Source: Aquila chrysaetos chrysaetos
Taxonomy: Eukaryota > Chordata > Aves > Accipitriformes > Accipitridae
DNA length: 64,000 nt
Reading direction: 5' to 3'
Assembly: GCF_900496995.4 (NCBI RefSeq)
Contig: NC_044013.1
Span: 43,885,809-43,949,808, forward strand
Positions 48,779 to 58,924 of this stretch are shown piece by piece (position 1 is the first letter of the stretch; each line of letters starts with the position of its first letter). The notes beneath the pieces are model-generated. The model searched no databases and was not told the DNA's origin. It worked only from the letters and a program-made list of their open reading frames with translations. The translations under genes and the position numbers were made by a program.

Positions 48779-49330
48779 TGAACACGGGCGGGGCCGGGGG
48801 CGGTCGGAGCGGGGCGGGGCCGGGATGCCTGGGCGGGGCCAGCAGAGCAGCAGCGGCTGCCCCAGCTGCCGGGTTCCGGGCCGTGAGGGAGCGGGAGGCG
48901 CGGCGGGTCGCCGAGGTGGGATCCCCTGGCCGGACCCTCCGCGGGCGGGTCCGGGCTCTGCTCTCCCGGGGCCGGCGGGGGCGGAAGCTGCCCCGGGGTC
49001 GTTGCGGGGGGGGTTCGGGGCCGAGCCCGTGTCCGGCCGGAGGGGAGCGGGAGCAGGGGCAGCCCCATGCCGTCCCCGGCTGCTCCTCGCTGGGGCCGGG
49101 CGGCCTCTGCCGCTCTCGGCGCGGGTCGGGCAGCGGCGGCCGGGGGGGCTCCTGCGGCGGCAGGCGGGTCCCGGTGCCCGCAGAGGCGGGGAAGGGCCCC
49201 AGCTGCTGCCGGCGGGGGGTCCTGGAGCGGGGCCGGGCTGGGGGTGGCTGGGCCCAGCTCCCTGCAGGGGTGCTTCGGCTGGGGCGTTTGGGGTGTGTGC
49301 CCAGTGCTGGCGGTGATGCCAGGGAAAGCA
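48779..49330. promoter_or_regulatory. CpG island with GC boxes
   Basis: Starts sharply at the end of the pyrimidine repeat with three GGGCGGGGCC boxes (Sp1-type) within 60 bp, then CpG-rich sequence to about 49,330. No ZNF143 or NRF1 site seen. A possible exon end GCCGAG|GTGGGA near 48,915 is weak. The direction of any transcript is unclear. Confidence 0.55.
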
Positions 49331-49504
49331 AGCCTGAAACAGCAATAATGAAGTGACGCCCTGCCTGTGCTGGGGCTGCCCCGCAGAGGCGTGGGGCCGG
49401 GCCCTCTGCGGTTCCCGAGCACTCCCCAAAACTGCGTGTGGGGCACCGGGAGTGCCGGGCTGTGGGGTGGCTACATTCCCCCCAGCATGCCCACGGGGAC
49501 TGCA

Positions 49505-49770
49505 AAGGGGGTCAGCTGGTTTGGGGGCCAGAAATGGAGACCCAAGTTTTCTGTTCCTGGGGCTTGAAAACAAGCTCGTGCGGCTGATTTTGGGGCTCGC
49601 AAACAGACCGAGCTGCGTGGCTTTGGGCCCAGAAACAGAGGTCCAGCCCTGTGTTTTTGGGCCTTGAGAACAGGCTCGGCAGCTGGGGTTTTTGGCTCCC
49701 AAACGGGCCCCGAGTCCGCTGGTATTGGGGCCAAAATCAGAAGCCGGCTTGGCTGGTTTGGCAGGTGGGT
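49505..49770. repeat. minisatellite, about 50-60 bp unit
   Basis: Four to five diverged copies of a unit built from TTTTGGGGCTCG-CAAAC or TTTTTGGGCCTTGAGAACAGGC and a GCTCGGCAGCTGGGG or GAGCTGCGTGGCTTTGGG joint. Unit borders drift. Open frames through it are shadows. Confidence 0.65.
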
Positions 49771-50117
49771 GGAGGGTGTTGGGGGCTGTGGGGGGAAGCG
49801 GGGGGTGGGCAGGGTGCGTGGACCGTCCCCGGAGATGGGGGTCTGGTTGGTGTCGGACGCCGAAGTTCGGGAGGCCGGCGCGCAGCAGGCCGAACTCAAC
49901 ATCTGCGATGGTCTGTGGGGGGAAGGGCGCTTTTCAGACCCCACGTGCCCTCTTTGAGTCCAGCTCTTCTTTCTGCGCTGCTCAGAATAGTTGTTCAGTA
50001 ATTAATCACACAAACTAATGAATATTTATACGGCGTGTAACTCTGACGTTTAATCCTAATGCTCCAGTTTTGACAGCAGTTGATACACAACCTTATGGAA
50101 AGCCCAGGCCGTTGCAC
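49771..50117. other. no gene seen
   Basis: GC-rich to 49,960 then AT-rich. No splice-flanked segment or known motif. Confidence 0.4.
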
Positions 50118-50340
50118 GTAGCTGGAGCTTGTAAGGAGAAGCAGCTGAAATCAGCCGGAGCTTCAGCGCGGAGCTGGGGCTTCAGTGAGCCAGAACTGTA
50201 GCAAGCGGGAGCTGGAACGAGGCGGGGTGTCCACTATCTGGAGCGTGCATTAGCCAGAGGCAAAATTAACCTGTGGCTGTAACGAGCAGGAGCTGCAATT
50301 AGCTGGAGCGTCTTTTTGCTGGAGCGTCCGTCAGCCGGAC
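50118..50340. repeat. degenerate minisatellite, about 20-bp unit
   Basis: AGCTGGAGC-type words (AGCCGGAGCTTCAGCG, AGCTGGGGCTTCAGTGAG, GGGAGCTGGAACGAGG, GGAGCTGCAATTAGCTGGAG) recur at roughly 20-bp steps. It lies just upstream of the next CpG-rich block. Confidence 0.65.
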
Positions 50341-50700
50341 TGCGCTCCCAGCACGGCCGAAGGGCGTCCGGGCGCAGGCAGGGCTGTCGGCAGCAAGCAG
50401 CTCCGAGCAGCAGGGAGGCGAGTTGTCCTTCTGCCGGCGGGGAGCCCGGCCTCTTCCCTCGGGGATGCAATCCGCGCCACGCTCCTCTCTCTCTGCGTGG
50501 AGGGTCTCGCCCGGTCCGTTCCCGCGGGCAGAAGCGAGGTGGGGGTCCCCCGGCTCTCCTGGGGCAGCCCCCCTGTGAGGGGGCGCGGGCGAGGTGTCGT
50601 CGTCCCCTCGGTACCGGGCAAAGGGGAGAGAAACGGGCCGGTGGGAGCTCCTGGGGTGCGGAGAGCCCTTCCGGCAGAATCCTCCCCTGTCTTTTCACCG
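50340..50700 (+). promoter_or_regulatory. CpG-rich block, possible promoter/first exon
   Basis: CpG-rich with + strand exon-end candidates GAAGCGAG|GTGGGG (near 50,538) and GGGCGAG|GTGTCG (near 50,594), followed within about 200 bp by a very strong acceptor at 50,750. I infer a short first intron, transcribed rightwards. No TATA box. A 158-codon frame crosses it but also crosses the acceptor, so I do not call it coding. Confidence 0.45.
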
Positions 50701-50750
50701 TTGGCTGGGTGCGACAAGCAGGTTCATTTCTTTGTCTCCTCTTTTCCCAG

Positions 50751-50809
50751 TGTCACCTTGCGCATCACACGAAGAAAATCCTGCGTGGTTAATTCTGCTT
50801 GCTGCTCAG
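50751..50809 (+). other. candidate exon, 59 nt
   Basis: Acceptor TTTCTTTGTCTCCTCTTTTCCCAG is close to ideal. The donor is GCTCAG|GTAATC. In the frame that would join the exon at 53,404 it contains a stop, so if real it is untranslated leader. Neighbours: CpG-rich block just upstream and the start-codon exon 2.6 kb downstream. Confidence 0.5.
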
Positions 50810-51289
50810 GTAATCGCACGTATCGGGCTGGGGTAGTGGAGAGAAACACTTGCGAGTTCGAGGGCACTACAGATGCTCCACGTTAAACCCACAGAAAAGG
50901 CAAATCTGCTGCTACTGCAGAAAAGCTGATGGAAAAATTGCTGTTACCAGATAGTGCTCTATTCCTGAACTGGTCCCTTGATATGTTTTTGTTTCAGGTG
51001 AAAGAACGAAATTTTGTGTCTGGTAAATTCAGAGCTGCCTGTTAGGTTCTTTAGGGTCGAGTGTTTCTCTTCTTTCTGTTCATACTGATTTTTATGGGCA
51101 AGTTGGAAATAGCCTTTTATTTTTTTTATGTATAATTGAATTTTTAGGAATATGTGGTGTCCCTGTAGTTCATTTTTAAGCACCTAGATGCCAGTAGAAA
51201 TGTAGTGAGTTAAACATGATGGAAACTGGTACTTAAACTTGATTTTTTATTTGATTTTTTTTTTTTTTTTTTTCTTCTTCCCCATTAAG

Positions 51290-51434
51290 AGTGTTGATGG
51301 CATGTTGTCCCGTGGCACAATCCCCATTCCGTTCAGCGGAGTCTTCAGTCTAGGACTTTTAAGTAAAAAAGTTTGTCCTTCCAAAAAAGGACTAGTCATT
51401 CATCGGACCGAGGCATAGACTTGGAGAGTTGTTT
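51290..51434 (+). other. possible exon after a strong acceptor
   Basis: A run of 22 T then CTTCTTCCCCATTAAG (ending 51,289) makes a strong acceptor. One frame is open for 43 codons to a TAG at 51,417. Candidate donors (TTTTAA|GTAAAA near 51,363, TTTAA|GTACGT near 51,435) are weak. I do not recognise the peptide. Confidence 0.25.
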
Positions 51435-51590
51435 AAGTACGTGACCGGAATTAAAGCCAACTTTCAGTTGATGTTGCTGCTGTTGGTCTTTGCTTTCATT
51501 GATTACTCCACCAAGTACGTGACCGGAATTAAAGCCAACTTTCAGTTAATGTTGCTGCTGTTGGTCTTTGCTTTCATTGATTACTCCAGC
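51435..51590. repeat. 78-bp tandem duplication
   Basis: 51,435-51,512 and 51,513-51,590 differ at only two positions that I can see. The unit begins AAGTACGTGACCGGAATTAA. 78 is a multiple of three and one + frame is open through both copies (hydrophobic peptide with LMLLLLVFAFIDYS), but start, splice signals and a known relative are missing. It is a recent duplication. Confidence 0.9.
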
Positions 51591-53403
51591 ACTCCCGCAT
51601 GGTTGGTAGCTCTGAATCGTAATTTTTTTCAGTCTCTAACACATTTCCCTCCCCTCCCCCCAAAAAAGGAGAGGCAGTGTCTAAAAGTTAATTAGTTTCC
51701 TCACAAATGCATGAGTAAATAAAATTTGAGTTATGATGATTAAAACCGTAAAAATGACACCAGTCTTGCAGATCTGGACTCTTTCTGAACAGGCATTCAT
51801 CACATGCAAAAGTCGTCAGGGTGCGGATCACCTGCGCTTCATGCTCTGACAAGACAAAATGCTGAGGCAGGGATGAGCTCTGAAAGAAAAAAAAAAAAAG
51901 CGCTACAGGGTCACGGTTTTGTTTTGTTGTTGTTTGTTTTTAAAGAGTGCTTTATTGACTGGTGCCAGCCTGCAGAGCTCTTCTGCTGCCTGACCTCTTC
52001 TTCTCTTTCATGGCTGTAATTGTCGTTTGGATAATTGTAGAAGAGCAATTAAGTTACTTGCCTCTGTGAATGTGCTGGTAATACCAGGAAGACAAATGCT
52101 TGAACCAGTAGTGAATAACTTGGCTACAAGTAGAATTTCTGAAGGAAGAACAGCAGCAGCAACAGGAAGCAAATAGCAAGTGACCAAAAATTTGCGTGTG
52201 TCAAACGCATCAAAGCTTTATTGCCAAATGTTGTTTGGCAATATGTTCCAAATGGCTTTTTTTGGTAAACGTAAATTTTTAGGAAGTTCAGGGTTGTGTG
52301 TGGCAAAAGGTGTCCCTCTGCGTACGCGTCCTGCTACGGTAAATAGCATGGGTCAGTGGCAAGTCCAGCGGCAGGGCTGTTGTTCCCTACTCTCGACGTT
52401 GCCAGGGCAGTGTTGCGGTATTGAGACCTTAACGGACGGGCCGAGGAATGGAAGGAGAATGCCCGTTTTCTGTAAGGGCTCAGAATGCCAACCCTTTTCT
52501 CTGTCTGCCGCTCCCCTGAGCGTGAGATGAAGCTGTTTTATTTTTCTCCCTTGTTCCTGGTCTAAATAATTCTGGAGCTGTTGCTGCTGTGGGTTGCAAT
52601 TTGTGTTAACTGCATTTTTGTAGCGTTCTAGCGATGGGGTCGTTTCTACTGTGGCAAAGCGTTGAGAATACGGTTTTTCAGTTTAAAGTGTCAAAAACTA
52701 CATTCACTGAAAATGGTAATATCGACAGTGTAGGTGAAACTGATCTGGCCAGTGCGAGCTGTGCTCGCAGGGATGCTTGGTGGCTCCTCATCAAAACGGC
52801 AAGGGGTGGGTGTGTGTGTGGACATCTGTAGGGTTGCGCTCTGGGTCTGAGAGCGTTAACGTATTTTTGCTGTGGGCAGATGGAATGGAGCGTGTGCCTG
52901 CTAAATCTCAGGGCAGTCAAAAGCCAGGAGGGACCCTAAGCAGGTTTGGTGGCACAACTGCGGTTTTAAAAGATCTTGACCTTTTGGAGCAATGGCCTGG
53001 ATAAAATCATTCCTTTTTTGCAACGAGGGAGTTCACAAAGACAGATGTGTTGCTGTGCTCTTAACAGAAATACTCAACTTGTGATGTATAGGGTGAGGAA
53101 GTCTTGGCTATACTAAGGCTTGAGAAAATGTACGTAGGTCTCTCTGTCTGTCACCTGCGTGTATCTAGGAAAGTGAGTTCTAGTGAAACTAAACCTGCTA
53201 ATGAGTGAATAAGAAAAAAAAAAAAGGCACGGTTGCCTAAAAAATGCAAAAGCTCTAGTGGCCTGTGTCAACAACTGTACTGAAGATGATGCAAAAATAG
53301 TTTTTGCTCTGCTCCGTCGTACTGTCTTGACAAACCTTCACAAATAAAGGCAGCTTTGTATTCCTACCCAGCTTTATGCTAACTGGGTTTTTTCTTCTCT
53401 CAG
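51591..53403. other. no gene seen
   Basis: AT-rich sequence with A-runs near 51,886 and 53,213 and a small CAG run near 52,152 (GAACAGCAGCAGCAACAGG). No segment has both splice borders. I treat it as intronic or intergenic. Confidence 0.4.
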
Positions 53404-53503
53404 CTTGGATGTCAGCTGGCACCGTTTCGCCCGTGGTTGCCCTTCTTCTGCCATGACGGTACAAGACAGATGGAAAGAATCCATAGTGGTCTGCAAGTAC
53501 AAG
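53404..53503 (+). CDS. candidate first coding exon, gene unknown
   Basis: Acceptor GGGTTTTTTCTTCTCTCAG is strong; donor TACAAG|GTACAT is acceptable. An ATG at 53,453 in good context (CTGCCATGA) opens 17 codons that end in phase 0 at the donor: MTVQDRWKESIVVCKYK. The upstream part of the exon is also open, so an earlier start cannot be excluded. I do not recognise the family. Together with 50,751-50,809 as leader exon it would form the 5' end of a rightward gene. The exon at 54,189 is phase-compatible. Confidence 0.4.
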
Positions 53504-54188
53504 GTACATCTATGATGTGTGTCTGCATTTTTCCAAAGGTACTTGCGGTATGGACTTTAACATTAAGAGTGTGCCAACTCTCCTTCTATGTTTTTTTTTA
53601 CATGAAATATTTTGACACAAATACTAAAAATAAGTCCTGTTCTGGAGCATGTTACACCTATACAAAGTTTACTTCCCTCTGTTTATTTTCTCTTCCTGAA
53701 AGCATAATCTTCTGTTTCTGTGTGCTTGCTAGTAAACGATACTGTGAAAATAGTTTTGTACTAAAAGAGGAGAAGAAATTGTTCATAAGAGTTCAGCTGT
53801 TCAGAAGAAACAGACTTTGTTTTCATGACAAAAGCTTTATGCTTTTGCAGTCAATGAGTTTTTTTAAAATATCTTATAGTAGTACTGAAACCCGTTACTG
53901 AGATAATTAGCATCCGTACTAAAAGCAATCAAGGTCAAAGAAGAGACGTGGACAAAACGGGACAAATTGGCGTCGCATCTGTGTGTTTTCCAGGCTCTCC
54001 CAAGAAGCATTAGCAGCCTTGTAACTAGTGATAGTGAGTCCTGAGGTGTTTTTGATGAGTTACTGCTTCAATAATGTATTTTTTCCTTTAACCTACAGTG
54101 TGTAATTTTTACTTCAGTTGGAAAGAGATTTTCCACAATGGAAGTCTTTCTCACTCAAAGAAATTTTCTTTTATGAACTTCCCATCAG

Positions 54189-54257
54189 AGTGGATCTTCA
54201 GAGGTGATTGACCTGACAGTAGAAGTCATCAGTAATAAGACTTTTCAGTCTCTGTAA
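54189..54257 (+). CDS. candidate terminal exon with a SUMO-interaction-like motif
   Basis: Follows an acceptor TTTTATGAACTTCCCATCAG. In phase 0 it reads 22 codons to a TAA, with EVIDLTVE, a good match to the hydrophobic-core-plus-acid SUMO-interaction motif (V-I-D-L-T). An A-rich run follows at once (54,257-54,290), which may be simple sequence or the remains of a poly-A tail. The link to 53,404-53,503 rests only on matching phase. A weak donor (CTCT|GTAAAA) could let the exon continue. Confidence 0.28.
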   Translation, partial: SGSSEVIDLTVEVISNKTFQSL

Positions 54258-54291
54258 AAAAACAAAACAAAAAAAAAAAAAAAGAAAAAAG

Positions 54292-54852
54292 TCAGTTTCC
54301 TTCCAAAGACCTAAGCACAGCACATATTCCTAAAGTTGATGGCATCGCTGGTCTTTGGTTTCTCAGTTGTAACAGTCGCGACAACATGAAAATGTGTTGC
54401 TCTGCGTGCTTCAGTACTGCCAAAAGCATTAGGAAATCCGCCAGTCCTTTTTGGTAGTCTGAGGTATTGCAGCACTGGGGGATTTTACAAATTGACCTGC
54501 AATTGTTTAAAGTGTAACTGCCAAATAGCTGTAGTATATCATTTATGAGGTGTACTGTAAGCAGGTTAGGTATTTTTTCTAAATGTTTAAAAAGAGAGGC
54601 AACTGAATGTTGTGGGTTTTCTTTCTGACGTTTTGACAGAGTGCTCTGAAGTACTTTCTTTCTGTCTCGGCTTTCAAGTGGTGTGTTTCCCTGGCAGTTC
54701 AGTAGCACTCTCTTGGGCAGCGCAGCTGGCCAGGTGTTCCTCCTCATTACGTAACACACACAAAAACCCCTAGTCACATTATAACTGTGTACTTTTGGAG
54801 ATAGATAATTTAATGGTATGAATTCAGAGCTGTGCAAGTTAAGGTAATGCAA
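54292..54852 (-). CDS. 186-codon open frame of unknown function
   Basis: Longest open frame in this AT-rich part, so somewhat longer than chance would favour. It has a mixed composition with Leu-rich helical stretches (SLFKHLEKIPNLLTVHLIND; FLMLLAVLKHAEQHIFMLSR) and several Cys. A possible acceptor (CTTAACTTGCACAG) lies at its start on the minus strand. It lies downstream of the minus exon 54,955-55,143 and could be its 3' untranslated region, an exon, or chance. I do not recognise a family. Confidence 0.25.
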   Translation of the reverse strand: MHYLNLHSSEFIPLNYLSPKVHSYNVTRGFCVCYVMRRNTWPAALPKRVLLNCQGNTPLESRDRKKVLQSTLSKRQKENPQHSVASLFKHLEKIPNLLTVHLINDILQLFGSYTLNNCRSICKIPQCCNTSDYQKGLADFLMLLAVLKHAEQHIFMLSRLLQLRNQRPAMPSTLGICAVLRSLEGN

Positions 54853-54954
54853 AAGGAAAAATCAAATACCTTACATTATAGTATAAGTATTTTTATTGGA
54901 TGTATATAACATGGGCACAACCTTTTAGTGTAAAGTGAATATTGAGATTTATTC

Positions 54955-55143
54955 TTATTTTTCATTTTGCTCTTTGAAGTTTTCCACTTCACTTTCAGCT
55001 TTATTCACCAAACAGAGCAAGATGCAAAGCAGCAGCAGCAGCAGGCAAGGGCTGTAGCTGTTGCGGTGGATCCGTAAGCGTAGATTCTGATTGTGTACGA
55101 CCTCGTCCCGCAGCCTCCCAGGGGTTATCTCCCTGCAGCAGTG
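54955..55143 (-). CDS. candidate terminal coding exon with membrane-anchor tail
   Basis: On the minus strand, CATCTCCTCCCTTCCTTACAG is a near-ideal acceptor. In phase 0 the exon reads 62 codons to TAA: a charged part (REITPGRLRDEVVHNQNLRL), then a hydrophobic run (SPCLLLLLLCILLCLV), then an acidic/basic tail (KAESEVENFKEQNEK). That layout fits a C-terminal membrane anchor. AATAAA follows 1 nt after the stop, too close to serve as the usual polyadenylation signal. Upstream exons would lie to the right. The gene is not recognised. Confidence 0.4.
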   Translation of the reverse strand, partial: HCCREITPGRLRDEVVHNQNLRLRIHRNSYSPCLLLLLLCILLCLVNKAESEVENFKEQNEK

Positions 55144-55914
55144 CTGTAAGGAAGGGAGGAGATGTTTCCAACCCAGGCAAGAGTGTTTACTGTGTGTGCT
55201 AAGAAGGTGTTCAAAATGCATATCAATTAGCCTAAATGCTGATTTTAAGTGTTCAAATCAGCTCTAACTTTTAAAGGAGGTGGTGTATTTCGAGCTGACC
55301 TGTTTACCCTGGAATCCTCCTTTAGCTCAGCGTACTCTCCTTGTGCACCCCCAGCCTCCGCTGGCAGGGCGGTATGAGAAGCTGGAAGGTCCTTGACTTA
55401 GTATAAACACCTGCTTAGCAACAACTAAAGCGTCAGGTGTGTTGTCAACAGTTATTCTCATTCCTAAATCCAAAATGGCCCTGTACCAGCTACTTAGGAA
55501 GAAAATTAACTTTATTCCAGCCAAAACCAGGACAACCCCAAACCCCCTGATTCTGGGTCTGCAACAGGGGAAAAAAAAACAAACGAATTTGGGACTCCTG
55601 GGAAAGCCAAATCCGCCTGGATCTGTGCAGCTGGAAAGGAAAAATCCCACCCCGTTTTCACGCGCAAAACCACAACCAAAAGATCACCCCTTTTTATGTT
55701 GTGGAAAAGCACTGAAACACACCCCAAACTGAGTATTTTGAAAAAGCAAAAAACTTGCCAGTTTGGGGAAGATTGGGGGCAAAGCACAGGCAGTTTGAGG
55801 GGCATTGCTGGGGGTCCTCCCAGTGTGGATGATCTGGTGTGGATTCTCTGTTGCGCGTTATCCCAGGTGAGTTACCTGCTGTGGATCATCCTGGGTGGAC
55901 TCCCTGGGGTAGGT
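55144..55914. other. no gene seen
   Basis: No segment with convincing splice borders. Frames of about 100 codons on both strands are mirror shadows. Possible minus-strand donors near 55,304 (CCAGG|GTAAAC) and 55,870 (CAGCAG|GTAACT) are noted only because the exon at 55,143 needs upstream partners. Confidence 0.4.
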
Positions 55915-56189
55915 CATCCCTGCCCGTGTCCCCCCATCCACCTTTGTACCCTTACCTGCCCTCCCCCCGTGTGTGTTTCTTCCCCATGTGCCCCCCGTTG
56001 CTCCGGCCCGCCCCCTTAACCCACGTGAGTTTTTAACCCGTGCGAGTTGTTTCCCCCCCTGCATGCCCTGCTCTCCTATCTCCTGCCCCCCCCCTCCCTC
56101 CTTTCCCTCCTCCATATGCCACACCACCCCCCCCCATCATCTGTCAGGCTCCAGACCCCTGGCATGCTGCCTGCACCCCATTCTCTGTA

Positions 56190-56378
56190 ATTTTTTTTCT
56201 TCTTTTCCTTACAAGTTGTTGTTGTTGTTGTTTCTTTTTAATGATTAAACTGTTTTCGTTTCAAGCCACGAGTTTTCTCACTTTCGCCCTTCCGGTTGTC
56301 TCCCCGTCCCACTGGCGGCGGGGGAGCGAGTGAGCGGTCGCGTGGGGCTTCGTTGCCGGCTGGCGTTAGACCACGACA
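56190..56378 (+). mobile_element. ERVL-type LTR remnant (copy B)
   Basis: Counterpart of 31,841-32,183, shortened at the 5' side. It keeps ATTAAACTGTTTTCGTTTCA, GAGTTTTCTCACTTTCGCCC and the terminal block to CGACA (56,378). A GTT microsatellite (TTGTTGTTGTTGTTG) has expanded at 56,218-56,232. Confidence 0.75.
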
Positions 56379-57710
56379 CGAGGCGAGTCGCAAGCCCTGC
56401 CTGGCTAATGCTGGAGGCTCTCTGCGTTCCTCCTGCCATCTTGACGGGCCGTCCTTGTTCTTCATTGCCGCTTTATAGCGAGCGCCTCTTGCTCCGTAAG
56501 CAGCAGTACTCGGGCCGTGCAGGTACTGCACGTTGCAGGCAGCAAAGGGCAATCGTGACGCTTGCTGCGGGGAGCGGCAAGGGGTGCGGAGCCACGCTCC
56601 TGTAGGGAGCAAAGATGGAACCTCGAGGGCTCTGCGGTCATCTGCTGAGGACATCTAATATCCCGACGCACCTCTTTGCTTTCCCTGCTTCATGTCTAAT
56701 TACTTTGCACGCCGGAGGGCGGGGCGGTAAGTAACACCGTGCAGTGTCTCTTCGATAAGAGACAAGCCCCGCACAAGAAGCCTTGCGTGCGTGCAGGATT
56801 AGGAGAGCAGAGTTGTGATAGCACAGAGGTGAGGAAAGGTGCGCCCCACCCCAACAGAGCCCCAGGATTGCCAGGGTATCGCTCACTTGCAGGTGGGCCG
56901 CTCGCATCTGGTCCGCTGGGATGCGCCGTTTCCTGCTGAACAGAGCTGCCCCCCTGGCACGAAGCAGCTTTGGGTCTCTTGTGGCCTGCCTTCAGGCTGT
57001 CACCTGAACCAGGTGGTGCTTTTTTTTTTTTTTTTTTTTTTTAATCTCTCGCCAGCATCTGTTGACTGGCTGCTGTCACTCCCAGAACCCTGATGCTGCA
57101 TGCAGACGGATACAGCAGTCCCTGGGGCTTGGTCAGGGCAACCCCCCTTCCCCCCTTCCGTTTGCAGGTTCCCTGTGCTGCTTCTCCTGTCTAGATAATG
57201 GGGTGGGGGGGCAGGGACAGAAGCGACTGCCCGAATTGTCTGTTCTTTGCGCTTGACTGCTGTAACCGCTCCAGCCCTTGGATGCTTTTTGGAAGGGAGG
57301 CAATGAAGGTGACTGCCCAGGCTGCGAGTGGGGAAAGGGCAGGGCAATGTAAGCCCCGTGCCCCCAGTAAGTAGTTACTGCCTGTGGCTGGTCTGTACTG
57401 GGTTGAGCTGTCAGTCATCTCTCCATCTCTCCAGCCTTGTGATGCTCAGAGAGGGACGTTTGAGGGATTGCGGATGCTGCTGCGCGGCGACCGAAGGTAG
57501 GGAACTGGCGTTCGGAGGCGCGCATGAGACGCCTATCTTGTCCCGCCTCTCCCACTTATATTACCCCCCAGGCTACTTTCACTCCACTCTCCTACACACT
57601 GGTTCGTTCGAGGGAGGGGTGGGATGGAGGGAGAAAAGGCAGGGGGTAAGCGAAGAAAGAATGCAGATGGTGGGTGATCCGGTGAAAACAGCAATGCGAG
57701 GCATAGGAGA

Positions 57711-58149
57711 GCGATGCGCGTGGTTTTTTAGCGCGGTTTACGGTGCTCGCCGCTGTCGCATGTAACCAAAGCGTGACATGGCCTCACCGCAAAGACGCAT
57801 GCGCGATTGTGCGGTTTACGGCGCTCCTGCGGATGCCTGGCAACAAAAAACGGTTTTTTGTACAGAAGCTCGGAAAAGAAGGAATGAGAGGGGGGACATT
57901 CTTAAGGAGCAGAGAAGAGGGTGACTGGCCAAAACATAAGAGGCGGGGACACGGAGTCGTTATAGGGAAAAAGCGGCGCATGTGCAGAGGAGACGGGTAC
58001 GGCGTTCCTGATGTTGACCAGGCAACCAAAACTATGTGAACGGGGAAACAATGGGAGGCGCGCATGCGCGCTGAGCCTTTTACGGCGCTCGCCGCTGTTG
58101 CCTGGCAACCATTGCGCGACACGGCGTACTGGCAACCGCGCATGCGCGG
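57711..58149 (+). promoter_or_regulatory. cluster of NRF1 and RFX X-box sites
   Basis: NRF1-type palindromes: CGCATGCGCG 57,796; GCGCATGTGC 57,976; GCGCATGCGC 58,060; GCGCATGCGC 58,138. RFX X-box-type palindromes: GTTGCCTGGCAAC 58,097 (near perfect), GTTGACCAGGCAAC 58,013, ATGCCTGGCAAC 57,833, and a decayed TGTCGCATGTAACC 57,754. They come in repeated units: NRF1, then a GGTTTACGG(C/T)GCTC or TTTTACGGCGCTC word, then X-box, about 35-40 bp apart. CpG-rich, TATA-less. X-boxes bind RFX factors of ciliary and germ-cell genes; NRF1 drives housekeeping and germline CpG promoters. Activity is inferred. Absent from copy A. Confidence 0.75.
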
Positions 58150-58289
58150 TTGGGTCCTAAAGAGAGCAGCTAAGGAGGGGAACTGAGACACACCAAAAAA
58201 GTAGAGGAAATCGTGACAAGATAGGGGAATCACAAGGAACGCACCTCCCTAGTCGGAGCAGAGGACGATAAGGGCGACGGGTACGAGAG

Positions 58290-58460
58290 AAAGAGGTGCC
58301 GATATTGAGATAATAAGAGGCATCGAGAATACTAGGAGGGAAAGGAAAAAAAGGGCAGAGGGCTGGCGGACGGAGAGTAGGGAAGATATGTGAGAAGAGA
58401 GGGTGGCAGAGGGGGAAAAAAAAAAGATCTAGGAAGGGAGGGGAAGGGAGTCGTCAGAAG
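58290..58460. repeat. purine-rich (GA) run
   Basis: Mostly A and G on the + strand with GAGAGAGG, GGAAAGG and GGGGAAAAAAAAAAG blocks. Simple-sequence-like, no gene. Confidence 0.7.
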
Positions 58461-58924
58461 AGCACTCACGCGTTTATCTACTTACTTCACCAGGATTGAT
58501 TTCTCCGGTGGATCGAGAGGGGCGGACCGAAATCCAGGGGGGACAGTGCAAAAAGGACGCAGCTGAAGATGCTGTAGGCAGTCCGCGGCTATGCCGCGGT
58601 GCGGCGCGGTTTAGTTTTCGCCAGCACTCTCTTCCCGCCCCCCGCATATGACCAAAGTTCGGTCTGAAGTGGGGAGCCGCGACATTGCGCGCTGGTGCGC
58701 CGCGCCAAGCCCTGGCACGTTGCCACCCCTGCGACCACAACGTCGGGTACTGAACGAGAGGATGGATGCAGTCTCGTTGAGAGGGGAGAAAACTGTACTG
58801 CACCAGTGAAGTACGACGGTATTGGTAATAACGCAATGCGAACGGACGGGAGGGTGACGCCTGCTCGTTTGCTTCATCCCGGTAAGGAAAAGGAGAGGAA
58901 GTAAAAACTGGAGTAGCCAGAGCC

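Noticed and set aside
48785-48840. GGGCGGGGCC repeats as a possible expansion locus
   Set aside because: Only three dispersed copies within a normal GC-box promoter; no tandem run.
47125-49356. 743-codon open frame on +, the longest in the window
   Set aside because: It runs through the pyrimidine repeat, where stops are almost impossible, and then into a CpG island. The product is Ser/Leu/Pro/Cys/Phe low-complexity with no domain.
48398-49702. 434-codon open frame on -
   Set aside because: Overlaps CpG island, minisatellite and the complement of the pyrimidine repeat, all frame-neutral sequence types.
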